From: 62-47 sp044463945
Lineage (GTDB): Bacteria > Pseudomonadota > Alphaproteobacteria > Rhizobiales > Xanthobacteraceae
Direction: 5' to 3'
DNA: 64,000 nt
Assembly (NCBI GenBank): GCA_044463945.1
Contig: JBIQLW010000002.1
Span: 129,740-193,739, forward strand
This document shows, piece after piece, positions 1 to 10,164 of this stretch. The notes under the pieces are model-generated. The model did not search any database and had not been told where the DNA came from. It saw only the letters and a list, made by a program, of their open reading frames with translations. Within the stretch, counting starts at the first letter, position 1, and each line of letters begins with the position of its first letter. The position numbers and the translations under genes are program-made.

Positions 1-158
1 AGATGCTGCGGCAGAGCCTGAAATCGCTCGGCGTCGATCCGGCGCGGCTGGCGGCGGCCGCCGCCGTCGATCCCACCCGCCGCGCCGAGACGGTCCCGGT
101 CGCGGGCTTTGTTGCCATGGCGCGCGAATTGGCCGATATACGAGCCGAAAATCCGTAA
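1..158 (+). CDS. rsmA: 16S rRNA (adenine1518-N6/adenine1519-N6)-dimethyltransferase RsmA, C-terminal end
   Basis: This is the last ~52 codons of a gene that enters from outside the window; the reading frame runs from base 3 to a TAA at 156-158. The peptide starts MLRQSLKSLG and contains DPTRRAETVPV followed by a GFVAMAREL-like helix, which is the usual C-terminal helical tail of KsgA/RsmA. The enzyme dimethylates two adjacent adenines in helix 45 of 16S rRNA late in 30S assembly. The catalytic Rossmann domain lies outside the window, so the call rests on the tail alone. The zinc dehydrogenase gene starts 21 bases after the stop. Confidence 0.8.
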   Translation, partial: MLRQSLKSLGVDPARLAAAAAVDPTRRAETVPVAGFVAMARELADIRAENP

Positions 159-179
159 TCGAACTGAAGGAGAACGCCC

Positions 180-1238
180 ATGGCGCAGATGCGTCGCCAA
201 TCGCTGGTCAAGTTCGACGCGCCATTGTGCGAAACCATCGTCGAAACGCCCCGGCCGCAGGGCCGCGAGGTACTGGTTCGGATCGAGCGCTGCGGGCTGT
301 GCCATTCCGACCTGCACATCCAGGACGGTTATGCCGATCTCGGCAACGGCAAGCGGCTCGACACCACGCGCGGCATGACGCTGCCGTTCACGTTGGGCCA
401 CGAGATCGCCGGCGTGGTCGACGAGGTCGGCCCCGACGCGCCGCGCGACCTGATCGGCAAGAAGTTCGCGGTGTTTCCGTGGATCGGCTGCGGCCAGTGT
501 CCCGACTGCCTCAACGGCGACGAAAACCTCTGCGCCAAGCATCGCTTCATGGGCGTCTCGATCGACGGCGGCTTCGCCAGCCACGTCCTGGTACCCGATG
601 CGAAATATCTGATCGACTACGGTCCGCTGCCGATCAATCTGGCGGCGACGCTGATGTGCTCCGGGGTCACCGCCTACGGCGCGCTGAAGCGTCTGGTCGA
701 TCGGCCGCGCCAGCGCAACCTGTTGCTGATCGGACTCGGCGGCGTCGGCATGATGGGGCTGTCGCTCGCAAAAGCGATGTTCAAGCAGGACATTGCCGTC
801 GCGGACCTAAGTCCGGGAGCACGCGAGACGGCGCTGAAGAACGGCGCAGCAGTCGCCTACGATCCCGCCGAGCCCGACGTCGCCAAGCGTATGGTCAAGG
901 AGACCGGCGGCGGCTTCGACGGCATCGTCGATTTCGCCGGCAACGAGAAATCGATGAATTTCGCGGTGTCCACCGTCGCTCGCGGCGGCAAGATCGTGGT
1001 GTCCGGCCTGATGGGCGGCAATTTCAACCTGCCGATGGTGCAGTGGATCTACAAGCGGATGACCGTCGAGGGCTTCATGGTCGGCACACTGGCCGAGGGC
1101 AAGGAATTGATGGCACTGGCCCGCGCCGGCAAGATTCAGCCGCCGCCGATCAAGGAAGAACCGATGCGTGACGTGCAGGCATGGATCGATCAACTGCGCG
1201 CCGGCAAAGTGGTCGGCCGCATCATGCTGTGCAACTGA
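180..1238 (+). CDS. Zinc-dependent alcohol dehydrogenase, MDR family
   Basis: A 352-residue medium-chain dehydrogenase that should oxidise an alcohol with NAD(P)+ in the cytoplasm. Catalytic zinc ligands are visible in RCGLCHSD (Cys41, His42) and GHE (His73-Glu74). The structural zinc site is the four-cysteine set Cys104, Cys107, Cys110 and Cys118. A Rossmann motif GLGGVG follows near residue 185. The start follows an AAGGAGAA ribosome-binding site. The length is normal for the family. Substrate cannot be told from the sequence. It sits directly behind rsmA and ends at a strong hairpin terminator, so it may share rsmA transcription. Confidence 0.88.
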   Translation: MAQMRRQSLVKFDAPLCETIVETPRPQGREVLVRIERCGLCHSDLHIQDGYADLGNGKRLDTTRGMTLPFTLGHEIAGVVDEVGPDAPRDLIGKKFAVFPWIGCGQCPDCLNGDENLCAKHRFMGVSIDGGFASHVLVPDAKYLIDYGPLPINLAATLMCSGVTAYGALKRLVDRPRQRNLLLIGLGGVGMMGLSLAKAMFKQDIAVADLSPGARETALKNGAAVAYDPAEPDVAKRMVKETGGGFDGIVDFAGNEKSMNFAVSTVARGGKIVVSGLMGGNFNLPMVQWIYKRMTVEGFMVGTLAEGKELMALARAGKIQPPPIKEEPMRDVQAWIDQLRAGKVVGRIMLCN

Positions 1239-1273
1239 GCAAAAGCGCCTCGCACCACTGCGGCGACGCAACC

Positions 1274-1317
1274 GAACCCGCACCGGTCGCCGCGAGCGAC
1301 CGGTGCGGGTTCTTTTC
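1274..1317 (+). terminator. Rho-independent terminator after the alcohol dehydrogenase
   Basis: A perfect 17-base inverted repeat (1274-1290 and 1296-1312, arms beginning GAACCCGCACC) with a 5-base loop is followed by TTTTC. It lies 35 bases after the dehydrogenase stop codon. Confidence 0.85.
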
Positions 1318-1322
1318 AAGAC

Positions 1323-1367
1323 GCATGATCTGTTGATACCCTCCGGCCGTTTCGCCGGATCATGCGG
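1323..1367. repeat. Short palindromic repeat of the GCATGATC...GATCATGC type
   Basis: The segment opens with GCATGATC and closes with GGATCATGCGG, with GGCCG/CGCCGG pairing inside. It resembles the tandem elements at 37011-37116 and the copy at 26879-26935. The first ATG of the next gene (1362) lies inside this repeat, which argues for a later start. Confidence 0.55.
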
Positions 1368-1370
1368 TCA

Positions 1371-2738
1371 ATGCCGACGACGTTTATTTCATTTGTGAGA
1401 TATTTTGCCGGGATGCTTGCGGTCCTCGCCCTGTCGGCTGCGCCGGCGGCGGCGGAAAAGCGCGTCGCGCTGGTGATCGGCAACTCGGCCTATGCCAACG
1501 TCAGCCGGCTCGACAATCCGAAGAACGACGCGGCGCTGATGGCCGACACCCTGCGCGGGCTCGGCTTCCAACTGGTGGGGGACGGCGCCCGGCTCGATCT
1601 CGACAAGCCGGCGCTGGACCGCGCCGTGCAAGCCTTCGGCCGCCAGATCCAGGGCGCCGATGTGGCGCTGTTCTATTATGCCGGCCACGGCGTGCAGGTC
1701 GCGGGCTCCAACTATCTGGTGCCGGTCAACGCCAATCCGACCCGCGAAGCCGACGTCGATTTCGAGATGGTGGACGTGAGCCTGGTGCTGCGGCAGATGC
1801 AGGGCTCCGGAACACGGCTCAACATCGTGATTCTCGACGCCTGCCGCAACAATCCGTTCGGCGGCCGCGGCCTGCGCGCGGCCGAGGGCGGGCTGGCGCA
1901 GATGCGCGCGCCGGATGGCACGCTGATCTCTTATGCGACGCAGCCCGGCAGCGTGGCACAGGACGGCGCCGACGGTCACAGCCCCTATACCAGAGCACTG
2001 GCGGCGACGGTGCGCCGCGCCGGGCTCGATATCTTCCAGACCTTCAATCAGGTCGGCCTGGCGGTGAAGCGCTCGACCGGCGGCGCGCAGCAGCCGTGGG
2101 TATCGTCGTCGCCGATCGACGGCACCTTCTATTTCGTCCCGCCCGCGGCCCCCGCCGCACCGCCGGCGATCGAGCCGCCGCGGCAGGAAGCCCGGCTCTC
2201 GCCCCCGCCCCGCCTCAACGACGACGCCCGCGTGATCGCGGATCCGGGGCTGCTTCGGGAAATCACCGAGCGGCTTTACGAACTGAACTTCGACCCCGAA
2301 ACCGCGAGCGGCAAACCCGTCGTCGCAGCCGCGATCCGCGACTTCCAGTCGGTCAACGGCCTCCCGCAAACCGGCGAGCCGACCGAGGGACTGCTGCGAC
2401 GGCTGCGCGAGACGAAATATGTCGGCCCATGGGGCTCGATCGTCTACGGCGAGGACAGCGGCAAGTGGGGCCTGTCGTGGGGCCACATGTCGCGCAAGGA
2501 AGCGGTCGCCGACGCGCGCGCCAATTGCGGCACGTCCAAATGCCCGATCGAACTGAGTTTCTACGGCAAGACCTGCGGCGCCTTCGCGGCCTCCGACAAG
2601 CACTGGTCGCTGATGGCGCGCGACACCATCGACAGAGCCAAGCTGGATGCGCTCAACGCCTGCGGCAAGTCCGGCCGGTCCTGCACCATCGTCGGAGCGG
2701 TCTGCGCCGACGGCTCCGGACTGCCCGACCAACGCTAA
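1371..2738 (+). CDS. Secreted caspase-like (peptidase C14) protein with peptidoglycan-binding-like and DUF4189 domains
   Basis: About 455 residues. A signal peptide (hydrophobic run ending APAAA) is followed by a caspase p20-type domain. The expected catalytic His is in YYAGHG (about residue 106) and the Cys in ILDACRNNPFGG (about residue 158). After a Pro-rich linker comes a segment like a peptidoglycan-binding repeat (AIRDFQSVNGLPQTGEPTEG), then a C-terminal DUF4189-like domain with paired cysteines. I chose ATG 1371 because the upstream in-frame ATG at 1362 lies inside a dispersed repeat; 1413 is also possible. Such bacterial metacaspase relatives cleave after Arg/Lys or Asp, but the target here is unknown. 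The next secreted protein starts 19 bases downstream and may be co-transcribed. Confidence 0.8.
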   Translation: MPTTFISFVRYFAGMLAVLALSAAPAAAEKRVALVIGNSAYANVSRLDNPKNDAALMADTLRGLGFQLVGDGARLDLDKPALDRAVQAFGRQIQGADVALFYYAGHGVQVAGSNYLVPVNANPTREADVDFEMVDVSLVLRQMQGSGTRLNIVILDACRNNPFGGRGLRAAEGGLAQMRAPDGTLISYATQPGSVAQDGADGHSPYTRALAATVRRAGLDIFQTFNQVGLAVKRSTGGAQQPWVSSSPIDGTFYFVPPAAPAAPPAIEPPRQEARLSPPPRLNDDARVIADPGLLREITERLYELNFDPETASGKPVVAAAIRDFQSVNGLPQTGEPTEGLLRRLRETKYVGPWGSIVYGEDSGKWGLSWGHMSRKEAVADARANCGTSKCPIELSFYGKTCGAFAASDKHWSLMARDTIDRAKLDALNACGKSGRSCTIVGAVCADGSGLPDQR

Positions 2739-2757
2739 CCGACCGAGAGTTTATTCC

Positions 2758-3312
2758 ATGCGCAGCTTTGCCTCGTTGCCTCTGACCGTCTCCATTATCA
2801 CCGTGGCGCTGTTCGCGGCGGCGCCGTTCGATGCCCGCGCCGCGACAGCCGGGCAGCCGCGCACAACCGTCTCCGACGCCGCCCCGCCCCTGCGACTGGC
2901 GCAAGGCAGCATGGGCGGCACGCTCGGCAACCGTGAGAAGTCGCTCTCGGGCTCGCGCGACGCCGAGCCCGACCGCCCGGCGCGGCAGAGCCAACCGAAG
3001 GAAAGCCGTCGGCCGGCCCCTGCCCGACGCAACGCCGGCGGCGGTGGCGGCGGCAATTTCGACGGCGCATGGACGGTGGTATCGGTCGGGTGCAGCGGCG
3101 CGGGCACCGGCACAGTGGTCGTATCGAGCGGCCGGCTCGTCGGCCAGGGCGTCAGTGGCTCGATCAGCCCGAACGGAACGATCCGCTCCGTCACCAACAT
3201 CGGCAACGGGGTCAGGGCGATCGGCTCCGGTCGCGCCAGCGGACGGCGGGCCTCCGGCATCTACCGCCAGACCGACGGATGCACCGGCCGCTTCACGGCG
3301 GTGAAAAACTGA
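2758..3312 (+). CDS. Hypothetical secreted Gly/Ser-rich protein
   Basis: A 184-residue protein starting MRSFASLPLT with a signal peptide that ends near FDARA. The middle is Arg/Pro-rich and low complexity, then a short GGGGGG run. It ends in a compact domain of about 65 residues (WTVVSVGCSGAGTGTV to the C-terminus) with two cysteines. This tail resembles small secreted domains common in rhizobia, but I cannot name a family. The start is 19 bases after the caspase-like gene, so the two are probably one transcription unit. The function is unknown. Confidence 0.6.
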   Translation: MRSFASLPLTVSIITVALFAAAPFDARAATAGQPRTTVSDAAPPLRLAQGSMGGTLGNREKSLSGSRDAEPDRPARQSQPKESRRPAPARRNAGGGGGGNFDGAWTVVSVGCSGAGTGTVVVSSGRLVGQGVSGSISPNGTIRSVTNIGNGVRAIGSGRASGRRASGIYRQTDGCTGRFTAVKN

Positions 3313-3318
3313 GCCTGC

Positions 3319-3981
3319 CTATCGTTCGAGCTGCTTCTGCAACTCGCGCACGAAGGCCGTGAGCCCCACCCGGCGCTCGCGCTTGAGGCGCTCGGCCTTG
3401 AGGATCGACTGCACCTCGGCGAACGCCTGCTCGATATCGTGATTGACGACGATGTAGTCGTATTCGGCCCAGTGGCTCATCTCGTGCGCGGCGCGGCTCA
3501 TGCGCCCGCGAATGACCTCGTCGGAATCCTGCGCACGAGTGTGCAACCGCTGTTCGAGATCCTGCGCCGACGGCGGCAGGATGAAGACGCTGACGACATC
3601 CTTGCCCGCCTTTTCGCGCAGTTGCTGGGTGCCCTGCCAGTCGATGTCGAACAGCACGTCCTGTCCGTCCGCCAGCGCCGCTTCGACCGGCGCACGCGGC
3701 GTGCCGTAGCCGTTGTCGAACACTGTCGCCCATTCCAGCAGTTCGCCGCCGCGCGCCATGTCGTGAAAGCGCGTGCGATCGACGAAGTAATAATCGTGAC
3801 CCTCGCGCTCACCCGGCCGCATCGGCCGCGTGGTGACAGAGACCGACATCCGCAAGCCCTTGTCGCGCGCGATCAACAGCCGCGACAGGGTGGTCTTGCC
3901 AGCGCCCGACGGCGACGACAATACGAACATCAGTCCGCGCCGCTCGACGCTATCTGCCCCGTGATCGCCCGCACCGGCCAT
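3319..3981 (-). CDS. gmk: Guanylate kinase
   Basis: A 220-residue enzyme that phosphorylates GMP to GDP with ATP. The P-loop SPSGAGKT is at residues 23-30. The GMP-binding region follows: SVTTRPMRPGEREGHDYYFVDR, then ELLEWATVFDNGYGTPR. The length is normal for alphaproteobacterial Gmk, with about 16 extra N-terminal residues; Met18 (LMFVLSSPSG) is a possible alternative start. It lies 3 bases downstream of yicC on the same strand, so the two are probably translated from one mRNA, as in many proteobacteria. Confidence 0.95.
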   Translation of the reverse strand: MAGAGDHGADSVERRGLMFVLSSPSGAGKTTLSRLLIARDKGLRMSVSVTTRPMRPGEREGHDYYFVDRTRFHDMARGGELLEWATVFDNGYGTPRAPVEAALADGQDVLFDIDWQGTQQLREKAGKDVVSVFILPPSAQDLEQRLHTRAQDSDEVIRGRMSRAAHEMSHWAEYDYIVVNHDIEQAFAEVQSILKAERLKRERRVGLTAFVRELQKQLER

Positions 3982-3984
3982 TCG

Positions 3985-4872
3985 TCACTCCAGATTCTGC
4001 ACCTGCTCGCGAAACTGCTCGACGACGTTTTTCATCTCCAGCCCAGTATTGGTCAATTCCAGATCGTTGGATTTCGAACAGCAGGTGTTGACCTCGCGGT
4101 TGAACTCCTGCGCCAGGAAATCGAGCCGGCGGCCGACCGGCCCGCCCTTGGCGAGTAGCGTGCGCGCCTGTGCCAGATGCGAGGCGATGCGATCGAGCTC
4201 CTCGCGGATGTCGGCCTTGGTCGCCATCATCAGCGCCTCCTGATTGAGGCGGTCGGAATCGAAGCGCTCGGAGGCGTCCAGCAGCACCGCGATCTGCTCA
4301 GCAAGACGCGCGCGGATCGCCTCGGGTTGGCGTCCCGGCGCCTTCTCGGCCTGCCCCGCGAGCCGCTCGATCTCGTCGAGCCGCTGATTGAGAATGTCAC
4401 CGAGTGTTTTGCCTTCACGTTTGCGCATCTCGACCAGACTTTCGAGCGCCTGCTCGAACGCGAGGGCGACCGCGGCGCGCGCAGCCTTCTCCTCGGCCTC
4501 ATCGGCCTCGGGCTCGGCGACCTCGATTACGCCCTTGATCGAGAGCAGTCCGTCGATGCTCGGCGCAACCGCATCGACCCGGCCGGCAAGCTGCCCCGCG
4601 ATCCGCACCACCGCCGCCAGCACGTCCTCGTTGACGCGGATGCCGGATGCCGCGCTGGTCCGCTTGACGGTCAGGTTGGCGTAGACCGTGCCGCGCGACA
4701 GCAGTTCGGCCGCGCGCTTGCGCGCCGCTGCTTCGATATCGTCCCACCCCGGCGGCAGCCGCATCCGCAAGTCGAAGCCCTTGGCATTGACCGATTTCAA
4801 TTCCCACTCGAACGCATAAGGTCCGCTGGTGCCGTGGCTTCGCGCAAAGCCGGTCATGCTCGACAGCGCCAT
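3985..4872 (-). CDS. yicC: YicC family endoribonuclease
   Basis: A 295-residue YicC-like protein. The N-terminus MALSSMTGFARSHG is the family signature and sets the start at 4872. The C-terminus has the conserved stretch GRRLDFLAQEFNREVNTCCSKSND, and the DUF1732 tail ends in VEQFREQVQNLE. YicC proteins of E. coli and Bacillus are reported as stress-linked endoribonucleases. The gene is followed by gmk after 3 bases and is upstream of it in the same transcription unit. Confidence 0.93.
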   Translation of the reverse strand: MALSSMTGFARSHGTSGPYAFEWELKSVNAKGFDLRMRLPPGWDDIEAAARKRAAELLSRGTVYANLTVKRTSAASGIRVNEDVLAAVVRIAGQLAGRVDAVAPSIDGLLSIKGVIEVAEPEADEAEEKAARAAVALAFEQALESLVEMRKREGKTLGDILNQRLDEIERLAGQAEKAPGRQPEAIRARLAEQIAVLLDASERFDSDRLNQEALMMATKADIREELDRIASHLAQARTLLAKGGPVGRRLDFLAQEFNREVNTCCSKSNDLELTNTGLEMKNVVEQFREQVQNLE

Positions 4873-5002
4873 CGCGTGACTTTCTCCAATCTGACAATGA
4901 GGATTCCCGACAGGCGGCGGGCGCACTATAGCGCCTCAGCGCCGGCTGAATACCGGGTCGGGCAAAGAAAAGCGGCGTTGCAAGCCGGGGATAAGCGCAG
5001 CT

Positions 5003-6262
5003 CTATCGCTTTTCGGAGCGCGCCGGGCGGCGGGACGACTTCTGCGATCCCTTGCCTTTTGCGGCAGCGGGCGGCGACGCAGGCTGAGACTGCGGCTCCG
5101 GCTCAGCCTGCGCCGGCTCACCGCCGGCATCGGGCACGGACGAGCCGGTCGATGGTTCTTCCGGCTCGACGGTGTCGTTCTGAATCTGTTTCTCGTGCGC
5201 GCGCAGCCGCGCCACGTTCTTCTGGTGCTGATCGTAGGTTTCGGTGAAAGTGTGCCCGCCCGTACCATCGGCGACGAAGAACAGATCGCGCGTGCGGGCC
5301 GGATTGGCGGTGGCTTCCAGCGAGGCGCGGCCGGGATTGGCGATCGGCCCCGGCGGCAGGCCGTCGATCACATAGGTGTTGTAAGGCGAGGGCTGCTGGA
5401 TTTCGCTGCGCTTGATCGGGCGGCCGAGCGTTCCCTTGCCGCCGACGAGGCCGTAGATGATGGTCGGGTCGGACTGCAGCTTCATCTTCTTCTGCAACCG
5501 GTTGACGAACACCGCGGCAACCCGGCTGCGCTCGTCCGGCTTGCCGGTTTCCTTCTCGACGATCGAGGCCAGTGTGACCAGTTGCTCCGGTGACTTCAGC
5601 GGGATGTCGCGATTGCGGCGCTCCCACACGTCGGCGAGCACGCGGCGCTGCGCCTGCTGCATCCGGGCGATCACCTGGTCGCGTGACGCACCGCGGGGAA
5701 ACTTGTAGGTTTCCGGCAGCAGCGAACCCTCGGGCGGTATCGCGTGAACAGCGCCGGAGAAGATGTCGTTCTCGGTGATCCGCGCCACGATCTGCTCCGA
5801 GGTCAGGCCCTCGGGAATGGTGACGGAATGCTGCACCACCTTGCCCTCGACCATGGTGCCGATGACGTCGCGAAGGCTGGCGTTTTTGGTGAACAGATAT
5901 TCGCCGGGCTTGAGATCGGAGCGCGCCTTCAGCGCGAACACGCCGCCAATGAACGCCCAGCGGTTGCTGTCGATCACACCTTCGCGTTGCAGGATGTCGG
6001 CGATGTCCGACATGCCGGAGCGCTGCGGAACATTGACGATCTTGTCCTGCTCAAGCGGCCCGGGAGCCTCGATCTTCTGTTTGCCGTAAATATACAGCCC
6101 GCCGCCGCCGATCATCGCCAGCAGCAGCAGCGTTATGATTGCATTGCCGACCACGACGAACGGATTGCGGGCGCGATCCGAGCGCTTGGGCGGAGGCGGC
6201 ACCTGCTCCGGCTCCAGCGCGGCGCGGGGACTCCGGGGTGAAATGGGTGATCTCTCACTCAT
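5003..6262 (-). CDS. mltG: Endolytic murein transglycosylase MltG (YceG-like)
   Basis: A 419-residue inner-membrane lytic transglycosylase that cuts nascent peptidoglycan and so ends glycan strand growth. A Pro-rich cytoplasmic N-terminus is followed by one membrane segment (about residues 36-58). The periplasmic part has the YceG domain, with the catalytic Glu in LASIVEKETGKP (about residue 233) and the conserved YNTYVIDGLPPGPIANPG block. The last ~70 residues are Pro/Glu/Ser-rich and end in a basic tail. In many bacteria mltG lies close to fab genes or tmk, as here with fabF upstream on the same strand. Confidence 0.93.
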   Translation of the reverse strand: MSERSPISPRSPRAALEPEQVPPPPKRSDRARNPFVVVGNAIITLLLLAMIGGGGLYIYGKQKIEAPGPLEQDKIVNVPQRSGMSDIADILQREGVIDSNRWAFIGGVFALKARSDLKPGEYLFTKNASLRDVIGTMVEGKVVQHSVTIPEGLTSEQIVARITENDIFSGAVHAIPPEGSLLPETYKFPRGASRDQVIARMQQAQRRVLADVWERRNRDIPLKSPEQLVTLASIVEKETGKPDERSRVAAVFVNRLQKKMKLQSDPTIIYGLVGGKGTLGRPIKRSEIQQPSPYNTYVIDGLPPGPIANPGRASLEATANPARTRDLFFVADGTGGHTFTETYDQHQKNVARLRAHEKQIQNDTVEPEEPSTGSSVPDAGGEPAQAEPEPQSQPASPPAAAKGKGSQKSSRRPARSEKR

Positions 6263-6545
6263 GCAAACTGGTATCCCGTCGGCTCGATCATGACGTCATG
6301 CCGCGATCGGCATTGGACCACATTGCCGGACAGCGCGAAGCGGTCTTCAGGCGATATCGCGGCCGGTGATTTGTCATCGCTCCGCACAATGCTCATCCTG
6401 TTTCCGGGGTCGCGCGGCTTCCGGTGACGCGGCAAGACAAACGCATCTGCGCCGCGCGCCGTCACCTCAACCGCACTGTGCAAACGGCGGACAGGATGTC
6501 CGGTCGAATACGGCGAAACGGAGGAACACGCTGCCCGAAGGCCGA

Positions 6546-7811
<1,266 letters not shown>

Positions 7812-7909
7812 CTTCCGCACTCCAACCAATCGATACAATGCAACAGCAAGAAGCCGGTGGATCGCATGATCACGACCCGTCCGGCTTCATCGGCACCCCG
7901 CGACTAACG

Positions 7910-8149
7910 TCAGCTTTTCGCGTTCTTTTCGAGGAACTTGGTGGCGTCGCCGACGGTGAGGATGGTTTCCGCTGCGTCGTCGGGGATTTCGCAGCCGAAC
8001 TCCTCCTCGAACGCCATCACCAATTCAACGGTGTCCAGACTGTCAGCGCCGAGATCATCAATGAAGCTCGCGTTGTCGACCACCTTTTCGGGCTCGACAC
8101 CGAGGTGCTCCACCACGATCTTCTTAACCCGCTCGCCAATCTCGCTCAT
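7910..8149 (-). CDS. acpP: Acyl carrier protein
   Basis: A 79-residue acidic carrier for growing acyl chains. The 4'-phosphopantetheine site is Ser37 in GADSLDTVELVMAFEEEFG. The whole protein matches AcpP in length and charge. It lies between fabG and fabF on the minus strand. The 283-base gap towards fabG probably carries its own promoter, which fits the high expression of this gene in other bacteria. Confidence 0.97.
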   Translation of the reverse strand: MSEIGERVKKIVVEHLGVEPEKVVDNASFIDDLGADSLDTVELVMAFEEEFGCEIPDDAAETILTVGDATKFLEKNAKS

Positions 8150-8319
8150 CGTTCAACCTCGTGCTTGTTCAATTGGACCCGACCGCATGGCGATACGAGC
8201 CGTCGTGGTGCCTAACTCGTTAGATCCCGTCGTCGCCGCGCTCTGCGGCTCTTGTCCCCGCCGCAACCCAAGAACCGGCGCTCAAGGACCCGGCGAACGA
8301 CGTCGGGCCCGGCAACGCC

Positions 8320-8346
8320 AATATACATGGTTTCGAAATCGTGCAA
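8320..8346 (-). promoter_or_regulatory. Possible acpP promoter
   Basis: On the minus strand TTGCAC (8346-8341) is followed by a TATATT-like or TATTGG-like -10 element about 15-17 bases on, in the 283-base gap between fabG and acpP. The match is fair, not strong; the position suits a dedicated acpP promoter. Confidence 0.35.
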
Positions 8347-8432
8347 TGGCTTCTTTACCCACCCGGACGGGGTCCGGTTACCATACTTCCCAACCCTTGA
8401 CTATACGGCGCCGGACGCGGCCGGCGGCAGCG

Positions 8433-9170
8433 TCAGATCATCGCCATTCCGCCATTGACGTGAATGGTTTGGCCGGTGACATAGGCGGCTTCATTGGAGG
8501 CGAGATAGACCGCCGCCGCCGCGATGTCGTCTGGCGATCCCAATCGGCCCGCTGGAACCTTAGTGAGAATCGCCTCGCGCTGCTTGTCGTTGAGCGCGTC
8601 CGTCATCGGCGTGGCGATGAAACCCGGCGCGATGCAGTTGGCGGTCACGTTGCGCCTGGCATATTCCGCGCCCAGCGTCTTCATCATTCCGATCAGCCCG
8701 GCCTTCGAGGCGGTATAGTTGCCCTGTCCCGGATTGCCGGTGACGCCGACCACCGACGTGATCGCGATGATGCGGCCGAAGCGCTTGCGCATCATCAGCT
8801 TGGTCGCCGCCCGCGCCAGCCGGAATGTCGCGGTCAGGTTGATCCTGATGACATCGTCCCAATCCTCGTCGCGCAACTGCACGAACAGGTTGTCGCGCGT
8901 GATGCCGGCGTTGCAGATCAGGATATCGACCTGCCCCATGGCCTTCTCCGCGGCAGGGACCAGCGCCTCGACCTCGGCGCTGTCGGACAGATTGCACGGC
9001 AGCACATGAGCGCGCTCGCCAAGCTCGCCGGCGAGTTTATCAAGCTGCTCGCGGCGCGTCCCGGACACCGCAACCGTCGCGCCCTGCGCGTGCAGCGCTC
9101 TTGCGATGGCGCCGCCGATGCCGCCGCTCGCCCCGGTGACGAGCGCGGTCCTGCCAGTCAGATCGAACAT
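8433..9170 (-). CDS. fabG: 3-oxoacyl-[acyl-carrier-protein] reductase
   Basis: A 245-residue short-chain dehydrogenase that reduces 3-oxoacyl-ACP with NADPH. The nucleotide motif is TGASGGIGG (residues 12-20), NNAG-like ICNAG follows, and the catalytic residues are Ser139, Tyr152 and Lys156 (NYTASK). The C-terminus GQTIHVNGGMAMI is typical of FabG. The start at MFDLTGRTALVTG is preceded by an AAGGAG-type site. It lies 34 bases downstream of fabD and upstream of acpP, so it is the assigned FabG rather than a generic SDR. Confidence 0.95.
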   Translation of the reverse strand: MFDLTGRTALVTGASGGIGGAIARALHAQGATVAVSGTRREQLDKLAGELGERAHVLPCNLSDSAEVEALVPAAEKAMGQVDILICNAGITRDNLFVQLRDEDWDDVIRINLTATFRLARAATKLMMRKRFGRIIAITSVVGVTGNPGQGNYTASKAGLIGMMKTLGAEYARRNVTANCIAPGFIATPMTDALNDKQREAILTKVPAGRLGSPDDIAAAAVYLASNEAAYVTGQTIHVNGGMAMI

Positions 9171-9204
9171 CCGCTTCTCCTTAGTACCGCCTGTGCGGTG
9201 GGTT

Positions 9205-10164
9205 TCATGCGCCGCGCGCGGCAGCCAGAGCATCCTTTGCCGCAGCGATATCGTTGGGGCCGCCGACGGCGACGCCGACCGCGCCGGCGGCGATGCGCTT
9301 GACCAGCCCGCTCAGCACCTTGCCGGCGCCGATCTCAAGAAAATGCGTCACGCCCTGTCCCGCCATCCAGGCGACGGATTCGCGCCAGCGCACGGTGCCG
9401 GTGACCTGCTCGACGAGCCGTTTGCGAATCTCCTCCGGATCGGAGATCGGCGCAGCCAGTACGTTCGACACCAGCGGCACCGCCGGACGATTCACCGTCA
9501 CGCCGGCGAGCGCCTTTGCCATGACATCCGCCGCCGGCTGCATCAGGCGGCAATGGAAGGGCGCGGACACCGGCAGCAGCATTGCGCGCTTGGCGCCCTT
9601 CTCCTTGGCGATCTCGGTCGCGCGCTCGACCGCCGCCTTGGCGCCGGAGACCACCACCTGACCGCCGCCGTTGTCGTTGGCGGCCTGGCAGACCTCGCCT
9701 TGGGCGGCTTCCTCGGCCACCGCGACGGCGGCGTCGTAATCGAGCCCGAGCAGGGCCGCCATGGCGCCGACGCCGACCGGAACCGCCTTCTGCATCGCGA
9801 GGCCACGGGTCCGCAGCAACCGGGCGGTGTCGGTGATCGACAGGCTGCCGGCGGCCGCCAGCGCCGAATACTCGCCGAGCGAATGGCCGGCCACGAATGC
9901 CGCATCACGGGCGACCGACACCCCGGCCTCGGCCTCCAGCACCCGCAGCGTCGCCAGCGACACCGCCATCAGCGCCGGCTGGGCGTTTTCCGTCAACTGC
10001 AAGGTGTCGGCCGGACCGTCCCAAATGGTGGCGCTGAGTTTTTCACCGAGCGCGGCATCGACCTCCTCGAACACCGCGCGCGCCGCCGGAAAGGCGTCGG
10101 CCAGCGCCTTGCCCATGCCGACCGTCTGGGATCCCTGCCCGGGAAAGGTGAATGCCGCCGTCAT
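9205..10164 (-). CDS. fabD: Malonyl-CoA:ACP S-malonyltransferase
   Basis: A 319-residue enzyme that moves malonyl from CoA to ACP to feed fatty-acid synthesis. The start MTAAFTFPGQGSQTVGMG is the family N-terminus. The active-site serine is Ser95 in GHSLGEYSALAAAG, with His in the PVSAPFHCRLM block. It is the first gene of the leftward fabD-fabG-acpP-fabF cluster and is divergent from the rpsF operon. Confidence 0.96.
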   Translation of the reverse strand: MTAAFTFPGQGSQTVGMGKALADAFPAARAVFEEVDAALGEKLSATIWDGPADTLQLTENAQPALMAVSLATLRVLEAEAGVSVARDAAFVAGHSLGEYSALAAAGSLSITDTARLLRTRGLAMQKAVPVGVGAMAALLGLDYDAAVAVAEEAAQGEVCQAANDNGGGQVVVSGAKAAVERATEIAKEKGAKRAMLLPVSAPFHCRLMQPAADVMAKALAGVTVNRPAVPLVSNVLAAPISDPEEIRKRLVEQVTGTVRWRESVAWMAGQGVTHFLEIGAGKVLSGLVKRIAAGAVGVAVGGPNDIAAAKDALAAARGA

